Part shown: positions 26,980-35,612 of the stretch, in pieces
Layout: each line of letters begins with the position of its first letter
Numbering within the stretch: position 1 is the stretch's first letter
Assembly (NCBI RefSeq): GCF_000716545.1
Contig: NZ_JNWZ01000013.1
Span: 1-64,000 of the forward strand
Direction: 5' to 3'
Source of the DNA: Kitasatospora phosalacinea
Lineage (GTDB): Bacteria > Actinomycetota > Actinomycetes > Streptomycetales > Streptomycetaceae
DNA: 64,000 nt
The notes under the pieces: generated by a model
Databases searched by the model: none
Told to the model about the DNA's origin: nothing
The model's input: the letters and a program-made list of their open reading frames with translations, nothing else
Made by a program: the position numbers and the translations under genes

Positions 26980-27445
26980 CGTTAATCGCTCCTCAGAGCG
27001 GTCGGTCAGTTCGGGGGCCGTCCCCGCCCTGTCCTTCCGCATGCTAGTCCCGCTCAGCAGCGCGGCTACGGAACTCCCACGGAGCGGGAGCAACATGCTG
27101 CGCGACCAGCCGACACCTGTCCCAACCTGATGCTGGGAGACGGTGTTCCCAGCGACGGGCCCGATGCACCGGTTCCCGCTACGCCAACGGCGAACACGGT
27201 TCGGTCGAACCGGCGCACCGGACCCGCGACGTGCTGCGTCCGGGCTCCTGGGACCCCGTCCACCAGCATTCATACCCGGTAATCCGGCGGGTTTCGCGCG
27301 GTTTCCGCAGGGTGCGTGTTCGCCTGGCGAGAAGTCTGCCGACCGAGGGCCCGGGGTGACGGATCAACGGGTCGGCCGCGGGTGGCGTACCGCCGTACCG
27401 GTGGCGGTCGCGTGACCGCCCGGCCCCTCCAGCGTTGCACAGGTC
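26980..27445. other. 466-bp region between clpC and a small unknown gene
   Basis: No coding sequence is supported. It holds the clpC leader, a SigR-type promoter at 27124-27150, and a second, weaker TAGCAT -10-like box nearer clpC (about 27040). No ClgR-type GTTCGC/GCGAAC pair is visible. Confidence 0.5.
27124..27150 (-). promoter_or_regulatory. SigR-type promoter of clpC
   Basis: On the minus strand GGGAAC (27150-27145), exactly 18 bp, then GTT (27126-27124) match the SigR consensus GGAAT/C-N18-GTT of Streptomyces. The leader to the clpC ATG would be about 137 nt. clpC is a reported SigR-regulon member in Streptomyces, which supports the site. Confidence 0.6.
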
Positions 27446-27877
27446 GTGACCCGTCCGCCGCCGGCCGCCCCGGCCGCACCGCCCGCCGCCGCGCTCTGGC
27501 GCGGATCGGACCGGGTGACCGCCCCGCTGGGGCCCGCCAGGGCCGCCCTGGGGCGCCTGGAGCGGCTGGGCCGCACCACCGGGCCGGTGCTGCGGCGGGC
27601 CGGCCGGGCGGCCTTCCTGCTCGCCCCCGGGGCCGCCGAACCGGTGCCCGAACTGCTCCGCTGGCTCGGCTGGGGCCCGGAGCTGCGACTGCCCATCGAG
27701 GCCCGCGCGGCGCACCCGGGAGCCCCCCGGGTGCCCGAACCGCGGACCGCGCACTGGCTGCGGGCCGGCACCCGCCCGCCCGCCCTCGACCTGCGCTCGC
27801 CCGACCTGCTCTGCCTGCTCGACGCCCTGGCGGACGCCTGCACGCGGGAACGGCTGGGCCTGCCGCCCGCCCGCTGA
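27446..27877 (+). CDS. Small Pro/Ala/Arg-rich conserved protein
   Basis: The protein has 143 aa from GTG 27446. It opens with a Pro/Ala-rich stretch. The core reads GRLERLGRTTGPVLRRAGRAAFLLAPGAAEPVPELLRWLGWGPELRL, and the C-terminus is an amphipathic helix (DLLCLLDALADACTRERLGLPPAR). The core resembles the C-terminal tail region of actinobacterial primase/polymerase-like proteins, but this is only a resemblance. It is convergent with lsr2, 13 bp away. No signal peptide or membrane helix. Function is unknown. Confidence 0.6.
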   Translation: MTRPPPAAPAAPPAAALWRGSDRVTAPLGPARAALGRLERLGRTTGPVLRRAGRAAFLLAPGAAEPVPELLRWLGWGPELRLPIEARAAHPGAPRVPEPRTAHWLRAGTRPPALDLRSPDLLCLLDALADACTRERLGLPPAR

Positions 27878-27890
27878 GGGCCGCCGGGGC

Positions 27891-28253
27891 TCAGGAGGCG
27901 TTGGCCTTCTCGTACGCCTCGCGCACGTTGCTCGGGACGCGGCCGCGGTCGTTGACCGGGAGGCCGTTCTCCTTCGCCCAGGTGCGGATCTTGGCGGTGT
28001 CCGCCTGCCCGGCCGCGGCGGCCCGACCGGTGCTCCGGCCACCGCCGCCGCCACCGCGGCGGGGGGCGGTCAGCCGACCGCTCTGCTTGCGGCCCTTCTC
28101 GACGTACGGGGCGAGCAGGCCGCGGAGCTTCTCCGCGTTGTCGCTCTTCAGGTCGATCTCGTAGGCCACGCCGTCCAGGGCGAACGTCACCGTCTCGTCC
28201 GCGGATCCGCCGTCGAGATCGTCTTCCAGAATGACCTGAACCCTCTGTGCCAC
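27891..28253 (-). CDS. lsr2: Lsr2-family nucleoid-associated protein
   Basis: This 120-aa xenogeneic silencer bridges AT-rich DNA. The N-terminal oligomerization domain (AQRVQVILEDDLDGGSADETVTFALDGVAYEIDL) is followed by a Gly/Arg-rich linker. The C-terminal DNA-binding domain follows (TAKIRTWAKENGLPVNDRGRVPSNVREAYEKAN), in which the RGR triad enters the AT-rich minor groove. Start is GTG 28253 with AAGGGAAG upstream; the frame extends further but homologues begin at AQR. Between it and argA there is a GGAAA/TTTCC hairpin near 28300. Confidence 0.96.
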   Translation of the reverse strand: MAQRVQVILEDDLDGGSADETVTFALDGVAYEIDLKSDNAEKLRGLLAPYVEKGRKQSGRLTAPRRGGGGGGRSTGRAAAAGQADTAKIRTWAKENGLPVNDRGRVPSNVREAYEKANAS

Positions 28254-28357
28254 GGGCTTCCCTTTCCGCGATAACGATCCATTGCCTAGAGAAAGGAAAG
28301 CGCCTTTTCCCGGAAAACACAAACCCCTGTGTCGCAGGTCGCGCTCCCGGGCATGAC

Positions 28358-28885
28358 TCACAGGTGCAGCAGCATCCGGGAGTTGCCCAGCGTGTTCGGC
28401 TTCACCCGCTCCAGGTCGAGGAACTCGGCGACGCCTTCGTCGTACGAGCGCAGGAGTTCTTCATAGACTTCCGTGGCCACGGCGGCCGGGTCTGCCGTAC
28501 GATCGTCGTTTTCGCCGATCTCCACGAAGCCGTGTTTCGAGAAGAACGGAACCTCGAACGTCAGGCAGAAAATCCGACGGACGCCGAGCCAGCGTGCGGT
28601 CTCCAGCAGCTTGTCCAGCAGCTGGTGCCCGATACCGAGCCCCTTGCAGACCGGGTCCACCGCCAGGGTGCGCACCTCGGCGAGGTCCTCCCACATCACG
28701 TGGAGCGCGCCGCAGGCCACCACCCGGCCGTCCTCGTCGCGTTCGGCGACCCAGAACTCCTGGACGGATTCGAACAGTGTGACGGTCGGCTTGTCGAGCA
28801 GAATGCCGTTCCGGGAGTACGTGTCGATGAGCCGGCGGATGGCGCGCACGTCAGTGGTCCGCGCGCGGCGGATGGTGACCTCCAT
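28358..28885 (-). CDS. argA: Short-form N-acetylglutamate synthase (GNAT)
   Basis: The 175-aa GNAT protein acetylates glutamate or glutamine in the first step of arginine synthesis. The acetyl-CoA loop is GLGIGHQLLDKLL. The conserved stretches ACGALHVMWEDLAEVRTLAVDP, FFSKHGF and VKPNTLGNSRMLL match the mycobacterial single-domain enzyme closely in length and sequence. Start is ATG 28885; no ribosome site is seen, and a TAACGT box 8 nt upstream suggests leaderless translation. It lies 11 bp from the stop of the BlaI-type gene, so some mRNA may read through both. Confidence 0.88.
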   Translation of the reverse strand: MEVTIRRARTTDVRAIRRLIDTYSRNGILLDKPTVTLFESVQEFWVAERDEDGRVVACGALHVMWEDLAEVRTLAVDPVCKGLGIGHQLLDKLLETARWLGVRRIFCLTFEVPFFSKHGFVEIGENDDRTADPAAVATEVYEELLRSYDEGVAEFLDLERVKPNTLGNSRMLLHL

Positions 28886-28896
28886 GCCGGGGAACG

Positions 28897-29289
28897 TTAT
28901 CGTGCCGCGGGCGGGGCGGTCTCCTCGGCGTCGACGCCCGCCACCCGCAGCGCGTCGCGCAGCCACTCGCGCTGTTCCGGCGACATCATCCCGAAGAAGT
29001 GCACCAGGGCGGCCGCCGGATTGTCGCTCGTCGCCCAGGCGTCGTTCATCAGCGCCGCGGTGTACGCCTCCCGGGACGAGACCGGCTCATATCGGTATGC
29101 GCGCCCGGCGCGCTCCCGGCGCACCCAGCCCTTTCGATAGAGCTTGTCCAGCACGGTCATCACGGTGGTGTACGCGATTTCGCGTTCCGACCGCAGATCC
29201 TGCAGAACCTCCCGGACGGTGACGGGGCGGTTCCACTGCCACACCCGGGTCATGATGTCGTTCTCAAGTTCTCCGAGTTGCCGCACCAT
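28897..29289 (-). CDS. BlaI/MecI/CopY-family repressor
   Basis: The protein has 130 aa from ATG 29289. The winged-helix domain (LGELENDIMTRVWQWNRPVTVREVLQDLRSEREIAYTTVMTVLDKLYRKGWVRRER) is typical of BlaI-type repressors. The C-terminal dimerization part includes ALVHFFGMMSPEQREWLRDAL. No BlaR-type M56 sensor protease is next to it, so the inducing signal must come from elsewhere. A TATCCT box 10 nt before the ATG suggests a leaderless or very short leader mRNA. Confidence 0.9.
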   Translation of the reverse strand: MVRQLGELENDIMTRVWQWNRPVTVREVLQDLRSEREIAYTTVMTVLDKLYRKGWVRRERAGRAYRYEPVSSREAYTAALMNDAWATSDNPAAALVHFFGMMSPEQREWLRDALRVAGVDAEETAPPAAR

Positions 29290-29391
29290 AGTGCCGCCAA
29301 GGATAGGACCGATGCGGACAAAGGGCGGCAAACGGCAAACGGACGGCGCGCCGCTCCCCGGAGGGGGAACGGCGCGCCCGGCGGGAAACCG

Positions 29392-29544
29392 CTATTCGGC
29401 GGGGGAACGCGACGCCATGGCCTCGGCCGCGGCGTCCTCCTTCGCCTTCTGGGCGCCGCCCTGGCTGCGGATGATGGCCCGCACCAGGAAGGCGAAACCG
29501 ATCGCCATCACCAGCGGCGGGACGATCGCGCTGACGTACTCCAC
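29392..29544 (-). CDS. 50-aa single-pass membrane protein coupled to lysS
   Basis: The sequence reads EYVSAIVPPLVMAIGFAFLV followed by RAIIRSQGGAQKAKEDAAAEAM: an N-terminal outside segment, one membrane helix (about residues 4-25) and a basic then acidic cytoplasmic tail. It starts with GTG 2 nt after the lysS stop, with GAGGAG inside the end of lysS, so translation is coupled. The length and pattern fit a real small gene; function is unknown. Confidence 0.75.
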   Translation of the reverse strand: MEYVSAIVPPLVMAIGFAFLVRAIIRSQGGAQKAKEDAAAEAMASRSPAE

Positions 29545-29546
29545 GG

Positions 29547-31142
29547 TTACTCCTCGGTGGTGTCGGACCCGGCCGCGGCTGCGGCCCTTTCGCTCTTCGG
29601 GGACTTCTCCGCCCGCTCGGCCTTCTCGGGCTTCACGAGCGGGAAGAGCACCGTCTCGCGGATGTTCTTGCCGGTGAGCAGCATGATCAGCCGGTCCACG
29701 CCCAGGCCGAGACCGCCGGTGGGCGGCATCGCGTACTCCAGGGCGCGCAGGAAGTCCTCGTCCAGCTGCATCGCCTCGACGTCGCCGCCGGCCGCCAGCA
29801 GGGACTGCGCGGTCAGCCGGGCGCGCTGCTCGACCGGGTCGATCAGCTCGGAGTAGGCGGTGCCGATCTCGGTGCCGAAGATCACCAGGTCCCACTTCTC
29901 CGCGACGCCCTCGATCGAGCGGTGCTGCCGGGTCAGCGGGGAGACCGAGGTCGGGTAGTCCTTGATGAAGGTCGGCTTGATCGCGTGGTGCTCCAGCAGG
30001 CGCTCGATCAGCTCCAGCACGATCTGGCCGTGGTCCCACTTCGGGTCCAGGTACTCGTCCAGGCCGTGCTTGGCGGCCAGCTCGCGCAGCTCCTCGACGG
30101 AGGTGGCCGGGGTGACCTCGGTGCCCAGGTGCGCGGAGATGCCCGGGTAGACCGAGACCTCCTGCCAGGGCTCGGCCAGGTCGATCTCGTGCTCGGTGCC
30201 GTCCGGGCCGACGCCCCTGACCACCGTGGTGCCCAGCGCGTCCCGGGCGGCGTTGACGATGATCGCCCGGATCAGCTCGGCCTGGGTGTCGTAGTCGCCG
30301 TACGCCTCGTACGACTCCAGGGCGGTGAACTCCGGGTTGTGGGTGGCGTCCGCGCCCTCGTTGCGGAAGTTCCGGTTGATCTCGAAGACCTTCTCGGCGC
30401 CGCCGACCACCAGGCGCTTGAGGTACAGCTCGGTCGCGATCCGCAGGTACAGCTCGATGTCGTACGCGTTGATGTGCGTCTTGAACGGGCGGGCGTTGGC
30501 GCCGCCGTGGATCGGCTGCAGCATCGGGGTCTCGACCTCGAGGTAGCCGCGGTCCTCGTAGGTGCGGCGGATCGAGCGGATCACCTTGGTGCGCAGCTGG
30601 AGCATCTCGCGCGCCTCGGAGTTGACGATCAGGTCGACGTACCGCTGGCGGACCCGGGCCTCCGGGTCGCTCAGGCCCTTGTGCTTGTCGGGCAGCGGGC
30701 GCAGGCACTTCGCGGTGAGCTCCCAGCGGTCGACCATCACGCTGAGCTCGCCGCGCTTGGAGGTGATCACCTCGCCCTCGACGCCGACCTGGTCGCCGAG
30801 GTCGATGTCGCCCTTCCAAGCGGCCAGCCGCTCGGCGCCCAGCTTGTCCAGGGACAGCATCACCTGGAGGTCGCCGGAGCCGTCGCGCAGCGTGGCGAAG
30901 CAGAGCTTGCCGCCGGTGCGGGCCAGGACCACCCGGCCGGTGACGCCGACCCGCTCGCCGGTGGCGGTGTCCGGGGCCAGGTCGGGGTGCTTCTCGCGCA
31001 GCTCGGCGATGGTGGTGGTGCGGGGGAAACCGACCGGGTACGGGTCGATGCCGGCCGCCCGGAGCCGGTCCAGCTTCTCGCGCCGGACGCGCATCTGCTC
31101 GGGAAGGTCGTCGGTCGCGGGGAGAGTGCTCTGATCGCTCAC
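29547..31142 (-). CDS. lysS: Lysyl-tRNA synthetase, class II
   Basis: The enzyme has 531 aa and charges tRNA-Lys. The N-terminal OB-fold anticodon-binding domain (about residues 50-165) precedes the class II core. Motif 2 is NRNFRNEGADATHNPEFT and motif 3 is GGLGLGVDRLIMLLTG. The C-terminus extends into a charged Lys/Glu/Ala tail. The GTG at 31142 was chosen because TACCCT lies 6 nt upstream (probable leaderless message) and the protein then begins at SDQSTLP. A 50-aa membrane protein is coupled downstream. Confidence 0.96.
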   Translation of the reverse strand: MSDQSTLPATDDLPEQMRVRREKLDRLRAAGIDPYPVGFPRTTTIAELREKHPDLAPDTATGERVGVTGRVVLARTGGKLCFATLRDGSGDLQVMLSLDKLGAERLAAWKGDIDLGDQVGVEGEVITSKRGELSVMVDRWELTAKCLRPLPDKHKGLSDPEARVRQRYVDLIVNSEAREMLQLRTKVIRSIRRTYEDRGYLEVETPMLQPIHGGANARPFKTHINAYDIELYLRIATELYLKRLVVGGAEKVFEINRNFRNEGADATHNPEFTALESYEAYGDYDTQAELIRAIIVNAARDALGTTVVRGVGPDGTEHEIDLAEPWQEVSVYPGISAHLGTEVTPATSVEELRELAAKHGLDEYLDPKWDHGQIVLELIERLLEHHAIKPTFIKDYPTSVSPLTRQHRSIEGVAEKWDLVIFGTEIGTAYSELIDPVEQRARLTAQSLLAAGGDVEAMQLDEDFLRALEYAMPPTGGLGLGVDRLIMLLTGKNIRETVLFPLVKPEKAERAEKSPKSERAAAAAGSDTTEE

Positions 31143-31215
31143 CCCACCAGGGTAGCCAGGCTGACGGCCTGCTCCGCCACGGGATATCCGGCGGCGCGCG
31201 CCGACCGCGCGGAAC

Positions 31216-31250
31216 GCGCGGGCCCCCTCCGCCCCGGAGGGGGCCCGCGC
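31216..31250 (-). terminator. Terminator after the 31265-31963 gene
   Basis: A perfect 16-bp GC stem (31216-31231 with 31235-31250) and 3-nt loop lies 15 bp beyond the stop codon of the upstream minus-strand gene. Confidence 0.7.
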
Positions 31251-31264
31251 GGGCGGTGCGGGGG

Positions 31265-31963
31265 TCAGCCGTCGGTGCCGGTGGCGAGTTCCGGGCGGTT
31301 CTCGTCGTCCGGGGGGTCCTGGTGGGGGGCCGGGCGGGAGCGGCGGCCGAAGAGTTCGGCGGGGGTCGGCATCCGGCGGGGCCGGGGGCGCTCGACGGGG
31401 TGCTGGGGCTGCTGGTCGCTCATCGGGAACCGTCCTCCAACTGGGATGGCGGGCTGGGGTTCGGACGCCGGGCTCGGCACCGCCGCGAGGTGGCGCTGCC
31501 CGGAGCCGAGGGAGAGCCGCTCGCGGACCTCGGCCTCGGCGATCGCGTGGCAGCGGCCGGCGAGCCGGGAACGGCGGGCCTGTTCGTGCGGTCCGCACGG
31601 CTGGCGGGACAGCGAGCGCAGCGCCGACAGGTCCTCGGCGGTGGGCAGGTAGCCGTCGGTGACGGCCTCTTCCAGGCGGTCCAGGTAGCCTCCGGCGCTG
31701 CCGGGCAGGGCGGAGCGGTAGCGGGCCAGGTCGATCAGCAGGAAGGCGCGCAGCCGGCCGCCCTCCTGGACCGCCTCGTCGATGGCCTCGGTCAGCCGAA
31801 GCGCGTCCTGGACGTCCTCGGCCCACAGCTCGCCGGCCGCGGCGGGCAGTGGGAGCCGGTCGGAGGCGGCCGGGTAGAGGGCTTGGGCGAGGACACGGCG
31901 CAGCACCCGGACTTCGTCGGCGCTGAAGGCCATGCCGCCGCGCGATCCGTGTGGCGTTGGCAT
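31265..31963 (-). CDS. Unknown two-part protein with helical core and Pro-rich tail
   Basis: The protein has 232 aa from ATG 31963 (a second ATG is at 31933). The first about 140 residues are helical (SADEVRVLRRVLAQALYP ... AFLLIDLARYRSALPGSAGGYLDRLEEAV). The rest is Pro/Arg-rich and probably disordered. No known domain is recognised. A TACTGT box 6 nt before ATG 31963 suggests a leaderless transcript, which favours that start. Two GTACGT direct repeats, 3 bp apart (31973-31987), overlap this promoter and might bind a regulator. It has its own terminator. Confidence 0.65.
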   Translation of the reverse strand: MPTPHGSRGGMAFSADEVRVLRRVLAQALYPAASDRLPLPAAAGELWAEDVQDALRLTEAIDEAVQEGGRLRAFLLIDLARYRSALPGSAGGYLDRLEEAVTDGYLPTAEDLSALRSLSRQPCGPHEQARRSRLAGRCHAIAEAEVRERLSLGSGQRHLAAVPSPASEPQPAIPVGGRFPMSDQQPQHPVERPRPRRMPTPAELFGRRSRPAPHQDPPDDENRPELATGTDG

Positions 31964-32072
31964 GGGTCGACAGTACGTGGCGTACGTCCGACTTATGGCG
32001 ATTGATGACGTGTTTGTCCCGATTGGCCTATGAGATGGTGCATCCGGCCCCGAGCCGCGGTGGGGAACGCGA

Positions 32073-32107
32073 CGGGCCCCGCCCCCCGTGGCGGAGGGCG
32101 GGGCCCG
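32073..32107 (-). terminator. Terminator of the NAD/CoA gene block
   Basis: A perfect 12-bp GC stem (32073-32084 with 32096-32107) lies 17 bp past the coaX stop codon, at the end of the co-directional run. Confidence 0.65.
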
Positions 32108-32124
32108 AGGGGCCGGCGCGGGCG

Positions 32125-32922
32125 TCAGGCGGCGGTGGCCGGGCGGTTGCGCTCGAAGATCAGGCGCAGGCCGATCAGGGTCAGCCAGGGCTCGTGCACG
32201 TCGATCGAGTCGGCCTCGCCCAGCACCAGCGGGGCCAGCCCGCCGGTGGCGATCACCTGGACGTCGTTCGGGTCCTTGGCGAGCTCCTTGGCCATCCGGT
32301 TGACCAGGCCGTCGACCTGCCCGGCGAAGCCGTACAGGATGCCCGACTGCATGCCCTCCACGGTGTTCTTGCCGATCACGTTGCGCGGGCGGGCCAGTTC
32401 GATCTTGCGGAGCATCGCGGTGCGGCCGCCCAGGGCGTCGACCGAGATCTCGATGCCCGGGGCGATCGCGCCGCCCACGTAGTCGCCGCGCGCGTTGATC
32501 GCGTCGAAGGTGGTGGCGGTGCCGAAGTCGACCACGACGCACGGGCCGCCGTACAGGTGGTTGGCGGCCAGCGCGTTGACGATCCGGTCCGCGCCGACCT
32601 CCTTCGGGTTGTCCATCAGCACGTGCACGCCGGTCTTCACGCCCGGCTCGACGATCACCGCCGGCACGTCCCCGTAGTAGCGGCGGGTCACTTCGCGCAG
32701 CTCGTGCAGCACCGCCGGCACCGAGGAGCAGATCGCCAGGCCGGCCACCCGGTCGTCCGCCGAGACGATCGGGTGGGCGCCCATCAACCCCTGGAGCAGG
32801 ACCGCGAGTTCGTCCGCGGTGCGGCGCGGGTCGGTGGAGATCCGCCAGTGCTCGACGATCTCCTCGCCGTCGAACAGGCCGAGCGTGGTCTGGGTGTTGC
32901 CGACGTCGATGGTGAGGAGCAT
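32125..32922 (-). CDS. coaX: Type III pantothenate kinase CoaX
   Basis: The 265-aa enzyme phosphorylates pantothenate in the first step of CoA synthesis. The ASKHA phosphate loop LLTIDVGNTQTTLGLFDG opens the protein; GAHPIVSADDR, GADRIVNALAA and the GGAIAPGIEIS stretch are family landmarks. Type III enzymes are not feedback-inhibited by CoA. It is the last gene of the block, 23 bp after nadC. It shares the run with panC and panD, which make its substrate. Confidence 0.95.
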   Translation of the reverse strand: MLLTIDVGNTQTTLGLFDGEEIVEHWRISTDPRRTADELAVLLQGLMGAHPIVSADDRVAGLAICSSVPAVLHELREVTRRYYGDVPAVIVEPGVKTGVHVLMDNPKEVGADRIVNALAANHLYGGPCVVVDFGTATTFDAINARGDYVGGAIAPGIEISVDALGGRTAMLRKIELARPRNVIGKNTVEGMQSGILYGFAGQVDGLVNRMAKELAKDPNDVQVIATGGLAPLVLGEADSIDVHEPWLTLIGLRLIFERNRPATAA

Positions 32923-32945
32923 GGGGGGCTTTCTGCTTCGAAGGG

Positions 32946-33917
32946 TCAGGAACTGCGGAGGTCCAGGCCGATGTCGAGGATCGGCGAGGAGTGCGTCAGG
33001 GCGCCGACGGCCAGGTAGTCGACACCAGTCTCGGCGACCTCGCGCGCGGTGGCCAGGGTCAGGCCGCCGGAAGCCTCCAGCTTCGCCCGGCCCGCGACCA
33101 GCGCGACCGCCTCGCGCAGCTGCTCGGTGGAGAAGTTGTCCAGCAGGATCAGGTCGGCGCCGGCCTCCAGGACGGGGGCGATCTGATCGACCGTGTCGAC
33201 CTCGACCTCGATCGGCAGCTCGGGGAAGGCCTCCCGGACGGCGGTGAACGCCTCGACGACGCCGCCCGCCGCGACCACGTGGTTGTCCTTGACCAGCGCC
33301 GCGTCGGAGAGCGCCATCCGGTGGTTGGCGCCGCCGCCGGCCCGCACCGCGAACTTCTCCAGGGCGCGCAGGCCGGGGGTGGTCTTGCGGGTGTCGCGGA
33401 CCACCGCGCCGGTGCCCTCCAGGGCGTCGGCCCAGGTGCGGGTGGCGGTCGCGATGCCGGACAGGTGGCAGAGCAGGTTCAGCGCGGAGCGCTCGGCGGT
33501 GAGCAGGTCGCGGGTGCGGCTGCGGACCGAGAGCAGCACCTGGCCGGGGGCGACCAGGTCGCCGTCCTCGACGTGCCGCTCGACCTCGAACTCCTCCTCG
33601 CACACCAGCGAGACCACGGCCTCCGCCACCCGCAGGCCGGCCACCACGCCCGCCTGGCGGGCGGTGAAGTCGGCGGTCGCGACGGCCTCGGCCGGGACGG
33701 TCGCCACCGAGGTGACGTCCTCGCCGCCGGCCAGGTCCTCGGACAGGGCCATCATCGCCACGTCCTCCACCTCGACCGGGTCCAGCCCGGCGTCCTCCAG
33801 CAGCGCGGCCAGCGCCGGGTCGAGACCGGTCTCGTACTCCTCGCCCTCGCCGCACGCGCAGCCGTCGCCGCAGCCGCCGGACTCGGTGGACAGGAGGGGG
33901 AGTTCGGAGTGGGACAT
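32946..33917 (-). CDS. nadC: Nicotinate-nucleotide pyrophosphorylase (quinolinate phosphoribosyltransferase)
   Basis: The 323-aa enzyme converts quinolinate and PRPP to nicotinate mononucleotide. Key stretches are LNLLCHLSGIAT, DTRKTTPGLRALEKFAVRAGGGANHR and the C-terminal ASGGLTLATAREVAETGVDYLAVGALTHS barrel. An N-terminal extension of about 35 residues contains GGCGDGCACGEG, three Cys in a C-x3-C-x-C pattern that could bind metal. Start is ATG 33917 with a GGAG site. nadB lies 65 bp upstream; nadA is not in this window. Confidence 0.95.
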   Translation of the reverse strand: MSHSELPLLSTESGGCGDGCACGEGEEYETGLDPALAALLEDAGLDPVEVEDVAMMALSEDLAGGEDVTSVATVPAEAVATADFTARQAGVVAGLRVAEAVVSLVCEEEFEVERHVEDGDLVAPGQVLLSVRSRTRDLLTAERSALNLLCHLSGIATATRTWADALEGTGAVVRDTRKTTPGLRALEKFAVRAGGGANHRMALSDAALVKDNHVVAAGGVVEAFTAVREAFPELPIEVEVDTVDQIAPVLEAGADLILLDNFSTEQLREAVALVAGRAKLEASGGLTLATAREVAETGVDYLAVGALTHSSPILDIGLDLRSS

Positions 33918-33982
33918 GGTGGCTGGCTCCAGGGGTTCGGCGGGGTGTGCGGGACGGGGCGGGGTGTACGGGGCGGGCGGCG

Positions 33983-35596
33983 TCAGCCGGCGAGCGGGTG
34001 GACGACGTGGCGCTGCCAGTGGGCGTCGTCGCGGTCGGGGAAGTCCTCGCGCCAGTGGCAGCCGCGGGTCTCCTCGCGGAGGGCGGCGGCGGTGGTGAGC
34101 GCGGTGGCGACCTGGTGCAGGTTGGTGGCCTCCCAGGTCTCCACCGACGGGTCGGCCGGGGGCTCCGGGTCGGCCAGCGCGGCCAGGCCCTTGGCGGTGG
34201 CCGCCAGCGACTCCGCGGAGCGGAGCACGCCCGCGCCGGTGGACATCAGGTGCTGGATCTCGCCCCGGGCCCCGGCGGGCAGCAGCGGGATGGGCGTCGC
34301 GGCCTGCGCGGCACCGATGTTGACGGTGCGGGCCGGGAGCCGGCCGGCGGCGTTCAGCGCGGCCAGGTCGGCGGCGATCCGCTCGGCGAACACCAGGCCC
34401 TCCAGCAGGGAGTTGGACGCCAGCCGGTTGGCGCCGTGCACGCCGGTGCAGGCGACCTCGCCGCAGGCGTACAGGCCGGGGACGGTGGTGCGGCCGTGCA
34501 GGTCGGTGCGCACGCCGCCGGAGGCGTGGTGGGCGGCCGGGGCGATCGGGATCGGCTCGGTGACCGGGTCGATGCCGTTGGCCCGGCAGGCGGCCAGGAT
34601 GGTGGGGAAGCGGTGCTCCCACATCTCGGCGCCGAAGTGCCGCCCGTCCAGGTACATGTGCCGGGTGCCCTTGGCGTGCATCCGGCGGATGATCCCCTTG
34701 GCGACGATGTCGCGCGGGGCGAGTTCGGCCAGTTCGTGCTGGCCGACCATGAAGCGCACCCCGTCCGCGTCGACCAGGTGCGCGCCCTCGCCGCGGACCG
34801 CCTCGGAGACCAGCGGCTGCTGGCCCTTCGCGTCCGGGCCGAGCCAGAGCACGGTCGGGTGGAACTGGACGAACTCCAGGTCGGTGACCTCGGCGCCGGC
34901 CCGCAGGGCGAGCGCGACGCCGTCGCCGGTGGAGACCGCCGGGTTGCTGGTGGCCTCGAAGACCTGGCCCATGCCACCGGTGGCCAGCACCACGGCGCGG
35001 GCCAGGATCGCGCCGACGCCGTCGCGCTGGCCCTCGCCCATCACGTGCAGGGTGACGCCGGAGGCGTGGCCGTCGGCGTCGGTGAGCAGGTCCAGGACGA
35101 GGGCGTGCTCGATCAGCTCCAGGCCCGGGTCGGCCTCTATCGCGGCGACCAGGGCGCGTTCGATCTCGGCGCCGGTGGCGTCGCCGCCGGCGTGCGCGAT
35201 CCGGCGGCGGTGGTGGCCGCCCTCGCGGGTCAGGACGATCTCGCCGTCCTCGTCGAGGTCGAACTCGGCGCCGGCCTCGATCAGCCGGCGCACCGCGTCC
35301 GGACCCTCGGTGACCAGGGTGCGCACCGCCTCCTCGTCGCACAGCCCGGCCCCCGCGACCAGGGTGTCCTGCAGGTGCTGCTCGGGGGTGTCGCCCTCGC
35401 CCAGGGCGGCGGCGATGCCGCCCTGGGCCCAGCGGGTGGAACCGTCGTCCAGGACCGCCTTGGTGACCACCATGGCCCGCAGGCCGGCCTTGCGGGCGTT
35501 GAGCGCGACGGTGAGTCCGGCCACGCCGGAGCCGACCACGACCACGTCGGTGCTCGTGGTCCAGCCGGGGGCGGGGGCGGTCAGGCGGTGCGACAT
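33983..35596 (-). CDS. nadB: L-aspartate oxidase
   Basis: The 537-aa flavoenzyme oxidises L-aspartate to iminoaspartate for quinolinate synthesis. The FAD loop VVVGSGVAGLTVAL is at residues about 18-31. HHASGGVRTDLHGRTTVPGLYACGEVACTGVHGANRLASNSLLEGLVF is the succinate-dehydrogenase-family flavoprotein signature. The start at ATG 35596 has GGAGAAG upstream and is preferred over an 18-residue extension. It is 16 bp from panD, so both pathways are probably transcribed together. Confidence 0.95.
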   Translation of the reverse strand: MSHRLTAPAPGWTTSTDVVVVGSGVAGLTVALNARKAGLRAMVVTKAVLDDGSTRWAQGGIAAALGEGDTPEQHLQDTLVAGAGLCDEEAVRTLVTEGPDAVRRLIEAGAEFDLDEDGEIVLTREGGHHRRRIAHAGGDATGAEIERALVAAIEADPGLELIEHALVLDLLTDADGHASGVTLHVMGEGQRDGVGAILARAVVLATGGMGQVFEATSNPAVSTGDGVALALRAGAEVTDLEFVQFHPTVLWLGPDAKGQQPLVSEAVRGEGAHLVDADGVRFMVGQHELAELAPRDIVAKGIIRRMHAKGTRHMYLDGRHFGAEMWEHRFPTILAACRANGIDPVTEPIPIAPAAHHASGGVRTDLHGRTTVPGLYACGEVACTGVHGANRLASNSLLEGLVFAERIAADLAALNAAGRLPARTVNIGAAQAATPIPLLPAGARGEIQHLMSTGAGVLRSAESLAATAKGLAALADPEPPADPSVETWEATNLHQVATALTTAAALREETRGCHWREDFPDRDDAHWQRHVVHPLAG

Positions 35597-35612
35597 GGGT
35601 TCAGCTTCTCCT

